A stretch of DNA of 20,442 nt from Flavobacteriales bacterium UBA2104. Lineage in GTDB: Bacteria; Bacteroidota; Bacteroidia; Flavobacteriales_D; Crocinitomicaceae. Location of the stretch: the NCBI GenBank assembly GCA_002331485.1, contig DCYS01000017.1, forward strand, positions 1-20,442. Reading direction: 5' to 3'. Position numbers and translations under genes: made by a program. Below are positions 15,233-20,442 of this stretch, piece by piece. A model generated the notes under the pieces. The model saw only the letters and a program-made list of their open reading frames with translations, was not told the origin of the DNA and ran no database searches. Position 1 is the first letter of the stretch; each line of letters opens with the position of its first letter.

Positions 15233-16105
15233 TCAATCTTTAAGAAATTTCTTTCCTCCGAGGATCACAAACTTTTTCATTCGGTCTATTTCAAAACTTG
15301 GCTGCTCCACTCCAACTGTAACACCACAATCTAGTTTCTCCAAAACAGGAATATAAACCTCTGTTTTTTCCTGCCAAGAGAATCTAGCTTTGTGGGTGAT
15401 TTTTTCAGTACCATTTTCACTGACCTTTGTCAATACACCTTCATAGTCTGCATTCTCACCTGGCTTATCTGAAACAAGATATAATACTTCATCTTTAAAT
15501 TTAAATCGCATTGGTGCTTGCCCCATCATATATTTACTTCGAAGTTTTTGCTCGGCTTGCTCACAGTCTATTCCCTCCTTTTTCTCAGCCATCTTTTCCT
15601 CTACGATCTGCTCATTCGTTGCTCCTTCGTAAATAGACAGTTCAGACTTCTCAACTTTTTCAGGAAACACATATGTTCTAGTTGGCTCAATTATTTTATC
15701 GTGATTATCATCTCTACCTTGCTGATAGTTGACTTCACCATTTTCAGTCAAAACAAAACGTCCGTATGTTCTACCTACTCTATACCATTCTCCAGCTGTT
15801 CGATAGAAATCGTCTTCACTAGATCTTACTGGTCGACCTTCAACACTCTTCTTGTTATACTTTAATAAAAACTGTGCTCTATTCTTTGTATATTCTTCGT
15901 GTTCTGTTTCCATACCAGCCTCTTCAGGTGCTACCTCTTCGTGCTCAATTTCCGGAGCCTCAGAAACTGTACAATAAACTGGACGACCATCTATCTTATA
16001 CTCTCCCGCTAATGCCGGAGAAAAATTAAGATACGTTTGCGAATATGCAAGGGAAGAAGTTAAGATCGTAACAAATAGAAATAGTGATTTTTTCATGTCA
16101 TTCAT
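15233..16105 (-). CDS. Secreted protein of unknown function
   Basis: The protein has 290 residues with an N-terminal Sec signal peptide (MKKSLFLFVTILTSSLAYSQ from the second ATG at 16096; the first ATG at 16105 adds MND). The mature part contains a Glu-rich stretch (about 48-72, with EHEEVAPEEAGMETEHEE), a beta-rich middle, a Lys/Glu-rich helical region (about 150-195), and two cysteines (about 181 and 260) plus one near residue 45. No T9SS sorting domain and no lipobox are present, so it is probably periplasmic. No family is recognised. Its upstream promoter is near-consensus. The product looks like a uniquely Bacteroidota hypothetical protein. Confidence 0.8.
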   Translation of the reverse strand: MNDMKKSLFLFVTILTSSLAYSQTYLNFSPALAGEYKIDGRPVYCTVSEAPEIEHEEVAPEEAGMETEHEEYTKNRAQFLLKYNKKSVEGRPVRSSEDDFYRTAGEWYRVGRTYGRFVLTENGEVNYQQGRDDNHDKIIEPTRTYVFPEKVEKSELSIYEGATNEQIVEEKMAEKKEGIDCEQAEQKLRSKYMMGQAPMRFKFKDEVLYLVSDKPGENADYEGVLTKVSENGTEKITHKARFSWQEKTEVYIPVLEKLDCGVTVGVEQPSFEIDRMKKFVILGGKKFLKD

Positions 16106-16115
16106 TTTACAAATA

Positions 16116-16145
16116 CAAAATTAGTTTTTTGCGCTTTTTAACAAA
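16116..16145 (-). promoter_or_regulatory. Near-consensus Bacteroidota promoter
   Basis: On the minus strand TTTG (16142-16145), 18 bases, TAATTTTG (16116-16123): both elements are perfect and the spacing is within the known range. The predicted start is about 7-16 bases before the two candidate ATGs of the secreted protein gene, giving a very short leader. This is the best housekeeping-type promoter match found in the window. Confidence 0.65.
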
Positions 16146-16155
16146 GCCTGTGCCA
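16140..16155 (-). promoter_or_regulatory. Sigma-54-like promoter site
   Basis: On the minus strand TGGCAC-N5-TTGTT matches the RpoN consensus TGGCAC-N5-TTGC at the -24 element fully, but has GT instead of GC at -12. It overlaps the -33 element of the housekeeping promoter, so the match may be coincidental. An NtrC-family activator is encoded in this window. Confidence 0.3.
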
Positions 16156-16203
16156 GGAAAACTCTTATAATCTATTCTTAATCAAGAACTTTATTCATCT
16201 ACT

Positions 16204-16527
16204 TTACTTTTTCGATCGAAAAATGAGATAAACTCTTCTTATTTCTTTTATCCAAAGCCATGAGATCAATGGTAAAACAACAAAGGAAAGCTTATTAAAC
16301 AACCATGCTGTTTCGAAATCAAAAAAGACCAAATGTTTCAATGCACGAAGCATACCACAGCCATAACATGAAACATCAAATAAGACTTGAGATAAACATA
16401 TAGAACCTCCTGAATCAAAGTAATTTAAAGGAGCTATCAAAAAGAGTATCGGAACAATGATCAGTCCAACTAAATACATCCCAAAAAGGTATTTTCTTAA
16501 TCTAGAGCTTTTCAGAATAGTCCCCAT
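16204..16527 (-). CDS. DUF2752 family membrane protein
   Basis: The protein has 107 residues from the ATG at 16527 (MGTILKSSRLRKYLFG). A longer frame exists upstream but opens only with TTG at 16554. The DUF2752 signature is present: C44 in SICLSQ, then C54-x-x-C57-G-M with an Arg (SCYGCGMLRALKHL, 53-66), between two hydrophobic helices (about 14-33 and 73-95). The usual family form is 'CPGCGmtRa', and here Pro is replaced by Tyr. Function is unknown; the paired cysteines could bind metal or form disulfides. It overlaps the upstream TM2 lipoprotein gene by 26 bases, and the two families are commonly adjacent in Bacteroidota, so they are probably one operon. Confidence 0.85.
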   Translation of the reverse strand: MGTILKSSRLRKYLFGMYLVGLIIVPILFLIAPLNYFDSGGSICLSQVLFDVSCYGCGMLRALKHLVFFDFETAWLFNKLSFVVLPLISWLWIKEIRRVYLIFRSKK

Positions 16528-17143
16528 TTTTCGGTTTGAGATCACCTGTTGCAATTCTGATCAGATCGATCAAAGCTAGTATTCCGCAGCAACCGAGTGT
16601 CAGGATCATAAGCACACCAATTCCAGTGTAGCCAAGATAAAAGCGATGCACTCCTAAAATACCAACGAATATTACAAGTATCAGCGCAATAACTTGTGAT
16701 TTACCTCCACCATCTGCAGCAGAGCTTCGTTTTTCTTTTGGACTAGAAGATTTCTTACTGTCTAATTGATTAAGCGCTTTGTCCGTTGAAGGCTCCTCTC
16801 TTAGATCATTGATCACGACCTTTCTAGTCTTTTTATTGGTTCTCTTTACGCTAATTGCAGATTTAGAAAAGTCCTCCTCTCCTTGTTCAGTGTGGCCTGG
16901 ACTAGCCTCGAGCATTGATTGACCTAGCTTAACGTCAAGGTTCTTAAAACCCTCCTTTTGCGCTTGCTTTGATATACCGTCGAAAGTTATGTCTTTAACT
17001 TTTGAATCTTTGGACTTAAGATTCTTTTTCCAGGCTACATGAAAACCATCGCGATGCACACGCTTTTCTATTGAACAGGAAGTAACCAGCAGTATTGAAC
17101 TGATGAGAATTAAGTACGCTGCAAAGTTTATTTTCATGGACAT
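16502..17143 (-). CDS. Lipoprotein with C-terminal TM2 domain
   Basis: The protein has 213 residues. It starts with a lipoprotein signal ending LLVTSC (Cys23). A long, Lys/Ser-rich, probably disordered segment follows (about 30-145, with SKKSSSPKEKRSSAADGGG at 129-147). A TM2 domain closes the protein: two helices at about 150-165 and 174-198 joined by the turn GVHRFYLGYTGIG, the hallmark of the family. A tail of about 13 residues ends YSEKL. A lipid anchor plus two membrane helices is a known Bacteroidota TM2 arrangement. Function is unknown. The ATG at 17143 is followed by another at 17137. It is the first gene of the pair with DUF2752. Confidence 0.88.
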   Translation of the reverse strand: MSMKINFAAYLILISSILLVTSCSIEKRVHRDGFHVAWKKNLKSKDSKVKDITFDGISKQAQKEGFKNLDVKLGQSMLEASPGHTEQGEEDFSKSAISVKRTNKKTRKVVINDLREEPSTDKALNQLDSKKSSSPKEKRSSAADGGGKSQVIALILVIFVGILGVHRFYLGYTGIGVLMILTLGCCGILALIDLIRIATGDLKPKNGDYSEKL

Positions 17144-17147
17144 TGAT

Positions 17148-17159
17148 TTTAACGTTAAA
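17148..17159. promoter_or_regulatory. 12-bp perfect palindrome upstream of the TM2 lipoprotein gene
   Basis: TTTAACGTTAAA is a perfect 12-base palindrome ending 4 bases upstream of the ATG at 17143. On the minus strand it overlaps TACATTTA (17157-17164), one base off the TAnnTTTG -7 box. It could be an operator, but its AT-rich composition lowers its significance. Confidence 0.25.
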
Positions 17160-17181
17160 TGTAATTCATATCTACCATTTA

Positions 17182-17210
17182 TTTGGTTTAAGTACGTAGT
17201 TTTATGTTTA
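17182..17210 (+). promoter_or_regulatory. Candidate promoter of the T9SS VPS10/BNR gene
   Basis: TTTG (17182-17185), 17 bases, TATGTTTA (17203-17210): the first element is perfect and the second differs from TAnnTTTG by one base. It would give a leader of about 100 bases before the ATG at 17313. No better match lies closer. Confidence 0.35.
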
Positions 17211-17312
17211 ACTTTTAAAAATTTCGTAGTTCCAAAGCTTAGCCATCCTATAATTCAACTTCTTTTTTGCCGACTTTTTTAATTCTGAAATTGTATTATC
17301 GTATATTGAAGC

Positions 17313-20300
17313 ATGAAAATTTTATTGCTATCCTTTGCTATACTCTTGACATCACTTTCATACAGCCAGAAGTGGGTCGAATACTTAAATGATCCCGATA
17401 AAAACTTTTACGAAATCCAAGATGCCTTTTATGAGGAATGGGACGGTAAGGCCTATGAACGCGGTAAGGGTTGGAAACAATTCAAACGCTGGGAATGGTA
17501 TATGGAACCACGTGTTTATCCAACTGGCAATCGAATTAATACGCAGCAAGCCTATCAAGAGCGAATGGCTTTTGAGAATGAATATGGTGTTGCTACTCCT
17601 AAGAACAATGGTTGGTCTCCTCTTGGACCATCAGATTGGCAATCCATTTCATACAACCCCGGAATAGGAAGAGTTAACGTAGTTGCAGAGCATCCTACTA
17701 ATGATCAAATACTTTATGCAGGTTCGCCTTCCGGAGGAATCTGGAAATCTACAAATGGTGGAATCAACTGGGAAAATCTTAATGATGACTTTCCAACACT
17801 AGGCGTTTCAGGAATAGCAATCGATCACTCCGATCCACAGACAATCTATATCGCAACAGGAGACAAAGATGGTACGGATACTTATAGTATTGGCGTTGTT
17901 AAGTCATCGGATGGTGGTCAAACCTGGAATAATACGGGTCTATCGCATTCTTTAACTCAATTTTTGGTTTGCAGAGAACTCAAAATGCATCCTTCAAATC
18001 CCAATATTTTGATCGTAGCAACGAATGATGGACTATTTAAAACAGATGATGCAGGAGTAACGTGGACTGAAAGCCAGGACGGTAGCTTTCGAGATGTAGA
18101 GTTCCATCCTACCGACCCTACTATTGTATATGCTTCTGATGACCGCATGTGGCGTTCAACTGATAGTGGAAATACATTCACCGTGGTCTCAAATGGCTTA
18201 CCCGGTTCAAACGATGTTAATCGAATGGAGCTCGCCGTAAGTTTTGACGAACCGAATTGGGTCTATGCTTTAACTGGTAAAGAATCAGATGCCTCTTTTC
18301 GCGGACTCTATCTCTCTACAGATAGCGGTCAATCTTTTCAAACTCAATCTACATCACCTAATATATTTGGATATGACATGGATGGAAATGATTCTGCCGG
18401 TCAAAGTTGGTACGATATGGCAATAGATGCTGATCCAGCCAATGCTTCTAACGTTGTTATTGGTGGGATCAATGTTTGGAAATCCTCAAATGCTGGTCAG
18501 GACTGGACAATCAGTTCTCATTGGGTATATCCAAGTAGTGTTGGGTACACACATGCAGACATTCACGAGATCCGTTACTTCAATGGTAACTTATATTGTG
18601 GAAGCGATGGAGGTATTTTCAAATCAACAGATGGTGCAACAAGCTGGAATGATCTGACTGCTGGAATGCAGATCTCGCAATTCTATCGACTTGGTTTATC
18701 GCCTCAAAACGCTGGGATTATTGTAGGTGGAACTCAAGATAATGGTTCAAATCTCTTCAAGAATAACGTTTGGACGCATGTCTATGGTGCAGATGGCATG
18801 GAAGCGGCTGTAAACCCAACAAATGCAGATATTATGTTCTGTACTTATCAGTTCGGTGGAATGCAGCGAAGTACCGATGGAGGCGCTACTTGGAATTTTG
18901 CCTTTGATGGTGATAGTGAAGACGGACGTTGGGTGACACCTTATGAATGCGTTGGAACAAGCACTGTTATCGCAGGATATGAAAATGTCTGGAAGAGTTC
19001 CAACAATGGAAACAGCTTTGCTCCTATTTCATCATTTGGAGGAAATGAAACGATCCAGGACCTTGATGTATACAACGACGATGAAGACATTATCTACATA
19101 GTTCGGTCTAACGAAATTCTTAAAACGAATGGCGGAAATGGATGGGTTAACGTAACAAACAACCTGCCTAATCTATCAATTACTGATATCCACATTCATC
19201 CAAACAATCCTGATATCGTGTATGTAACGACATCTGGGTATTCCAATGGAAATAAGGTTTTTGTTACAACCGATGGTGGAAACAACTGGGAAAACATCAG
19301 TCAAAACTTACCGAACATTCCTGCTAACACGATCGTATTTCAGGAAGGATCAGACGGTGGAATCTACGTGGGGATGGATATTGGGATCTACTACACAGAT
19401 AGTACGTTGAGTAACTGGCAGGCATTCGATCTGGACCTTCCAAATGTGATCGTAAATGAACTCGAGATTCACTATGGAGCTAATGTGATCCGCGCTGCAA
19501 CATACGGAAGAGGAATTTGGGAATCTGATCTTTTCACACCATCCACCCTACCTCCTGAAGCTGATTTCAACAATTCTCTTGCTGAGATCTGCCCAACAGA
19601 TAGTATAACATTTACAGATGCTTCTGTTAACGCCTCTCCTGGCTGGACATGGTATTTCCCGGGAGGATCTCCAAATACAAGTAATTTACCAAGCCCATCA
19701 GTGCTTTACCCTTCTACTGGAAGTTACGTTGCTTCGCTTGTTGTTGAGAATTCAAATGGAATAGATTCAATAGCCAAAACTGTTGAAGTAACTTTAGGTG
19801 AGTTCGAATTAGACTTTAATCTACAAACTGATAATTATCCTTCTGAAACAAGTTGGGAGATCATTAATGACAACGGCGATATCGTTTCCTCTGGAGGAGG
19901 ATATGGACTTCAGAACACCTTATTTGAGCAACAGATCTGTTTAACTGCAGGTTGCTATGATTTCATCATTTATGATGCATATGGAGATGGGATATGTTGT
20001 GGTTTTGGAAATGGATACTTTGAATTAACGGATAACGATGGACTTTCTATACAAGGTGGAAACTTTGAGTCAATTGATACTTATTCTTTCTGTTTGGAAG
20101 ATGATGCAAGTCTTTCTCAGTCGGCGTTCACAACATTTGACCTTTATCCAAACCCTGCTAAGAATGAGATCAGTGTGATGCCTCTCTATCAAGATGAGTA
20201 CAGTGTATCAATTTATGATCAAACGGGAAGAGTTATAAAAACAATCGATAAAGCCCAAGGTCTTCAAACAATCAATGTTGCTCATTTTGCCGGAGGGATT

Positions 20301-20360
20301 TATCACATTACTATGAAAATGGAGGGAAGCTCAATTACTAAGAAGTTCGTGAAGGAATAG
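17313..20360 (+). CDS. T9SS-secreted VPS10/BNR-repeat protein with PKD domain
   Basis: The protein has 1015 residues with a Sec signal peptide (1-19, ending SLSYSQ). Residues about 95-745 form a long series of sialidase/sortilin-type repeats: SPSGGIWKSTNGGINWENL, VVKSSDGGQTWNN, LFKTDDAGVTWTES, IFKSTDGATSWNDL and MQRSTDGGATWNF, each with the S-x-D-G-x-x-x-W Asp-box, as in VPS10-type propellers. A PKD domain (about 750-830, with ITFTDAS and WTWYFPGGSPN) comes next. A Cys-containing domain (about 835-935, DAYGDGICCGFGNG) and a T9SS type A sorting domain close it (last 75 residues: FDLYPNPAKNEISV, GGIYHITM, KKFVKE). It is exported to the cell surface or outside. No catalytic residues of a glycoside hydrolase are evident, so adhesion or glycan binding is more likely. 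Confidence 0.92.
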   Translation: MKILLLSFAILLTSLSYSQKWVEYLNDPDKNFYEIQDAFYEEWDGKAYERGKGWKQFKRWEWYMEPRVYPTGNRINTQQAYQERMAFENEYGVATPKNNGWSPLGPSDWQSISYNPGIGRVNVVAEHPTNDQILYAGSPSGGIWKSTNGGINWENLNDDFPTLGVSGIAIDHSDPQTIYIATGDKDGTDTYSIGVVKSSDGGQTWNNTGLSHSLTQFLVCRELKMHPSNPNILIVATNDGLFKTDDAGVTWTESQDGSFRDVEFHPTDPTIVYASDDRMWRSTDSGNTFTVVSNGLPGSNDVNRMELAVSFDEPNWVYALTGKESDASFRGLYLSTDSGQSFQTQSTSPNIFGYDMDGNDSAGQSWYDMAIDADPANASNVVIGGINVWKSSNAGQDWTISSHWVYPSSVGYTHADIHEIRYFNGNLYCGSDGGIFKSTDGATSWNDLTAGMQISQFYRLGLSPQNAGIIVGGTQDNGSNLFKNNVWTHVYGADGMEAAVNPTNADIMFCTYQFGGMQRSTDGGATWNFAFDGDSEDGRWVTPYECVGTSTVIAGYENVWKSSNNGNSFAPISSFGGNETIQDLDVYNDDEDIIYIVRSNEILKTNGGNGWVNVTNNLPNLSITDIHIHPNNPDIVYVTTSGYSNGNKVFVTTDGGNNWENISQNLPNIPANTIVFQEGSDGGIYVGMDIGIYYTDSTLSNWQAFDLDLPNVIVNELEIHYGANVIRAATYGRGIWESDLFTPSTLPPEADFNNSLAEICPTDSITFTDASVNASPGWTWYFPGGSPNTSNLPSPSVLYPSTGSYVASLVVENSNGIDSIAKTVEVTLGEFELDFNLQTDNYPSETSWEIINDNGDIVSSGGGYGLQNTLFEQQICLTAGCYDFIIYDAYGDGICCGFGNGYFELTDNDGLSIQGGNFESIDTYSFCLEDDASLSQSAFTTFDLYPNPAKNEISVMPLYQDEYSVSIYDQTGRVIKTIDKAQGLQTINVAHFAGGIYHITMKMEGSSITKKFVKE

Positions 20361-20366
20361 CTTTTT

Positions 20367-20442
20367 AGTGATTAGATATTAGTGAGTAGTGAGTAGTGAG
20401 CAGTGACTAGTGAGTAGTGAGCAGTGAGTAGTGAGTAGTGAG
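20367..20442. repeat. Heptanucleotide tandem repeat (AGTGAGT) at the window edge
   Basis: From 20381 the sequence is nearly nine consecutive 7-base units, AGTGAGT with variants AGTGAGC and AGTGACT, reaching the last base of the window. Two degenerate units in the same phase (AGTGATT, AGATATT; 20367-20380) precede it. It begins 6 bases after the stop of the T9SS cargo gene. The array continues past the edge, so copy number is unknown. Confidence 0.95.

Noticed and set aside
17957..18181. Minus-strand frames inside the T9SS VPS10/BNR gene, and similar frames inside other long genes
   Set aside because: They are shadows of strong coding frames, with no recognisable protein features or start signals of their own.
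20381..20442. CRISPR array
   Set aside because: The units are 7 bases with no spacers, and no cas genes are present. It is a simple tandem repeat.

Overview
The window reads as a chromosomal segment of a Bacteroidota bacterium, most likely a free-living member of the Flavobacteriales. The DNA is AT-rich. Two large secreted proteins end in type IX secretion (T9SS) C-terminal sorting domains. The best promoter candidates fit the Bacteroidota housekeeping pattern (TTTG, about 17-19 bases, TAnnTTTG). Several families here are typical of the phylum: choice-of-anchor B proteins, VPS10/BNR-type cargo, a TM2 lipoprotein next to a DUF2752 protein, and DUF4386. Species assignment is not possible from the sequence alone.

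Layout. Bases 1-352: the 3' end of a gene, a clear terminator and a small two-helix membrane protein. Bases 372-2729 (-): a T9SS cargo protein of the choice-of-anchor B family. Bases 2788-5006 (-): a tight operon of pcm (L-isoaspartyl methyltransferase), a divergent HipA-like protein, a DUF3037-like protein and a 33-residue membrane peptide. Bases 5143-6636 (+): a polytopic membrane protein reminiscent of polysaccharide polymerases. Its 3' end overlaps the next operon tail to tail.

Bases 6620-11262 (-): a four-gene signalling operon made of a stand-alone receiver, an NtrC-family sigma-54 activator, a membrane CHASE3-like histidine kinase and a soluble receiver-PAS-histidine kinase, with 4-base overlaps or gaps throughout. 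Bases 11380-12732 (-): an unrecognised 161-residue protein and an XRE-S24 (LexA/CI-like) repressor. Bases 12887-13534 (+): a YiiX-type NlpC/P60 lipoprotein. Bases 13535-13884 hold no gene but contain a strongly base-paired element that looks like a dispersed intergenic repeat.

Bases 13885-15135: a Crp/Fnr regulator facing a DUF4386 membrane protein. A perfect TTGA-N6-TCAA box lies about 41 bases upstream of the predicted transcription start of the DUF4386 gene. Bases 15233-16105 (-): a secreted protein of unknown function with a near-consensus promoter that overlaps a sigma-54-like site. Bases 16204-17143 (-): TM2 lipoprotein and DUF2752 pair. Bases 17313-20360 (+): a 1015-residue T9SS-secreted VPS10/BNR-repeat protein. 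A heptanucleotide tandem repeat then runs off the right edge.

Most of the window is ordinary core or accessory content of this phylum. The items most worth a second look are the pcm/HipA-like/DUF3037-like/33-aa operon, the structured element at 13544-13760, the Crp/Fnr box at 15190-15205, the sigma-A/sigma-54 overlap at 16116-16155 and the heptamer array at the right edge.
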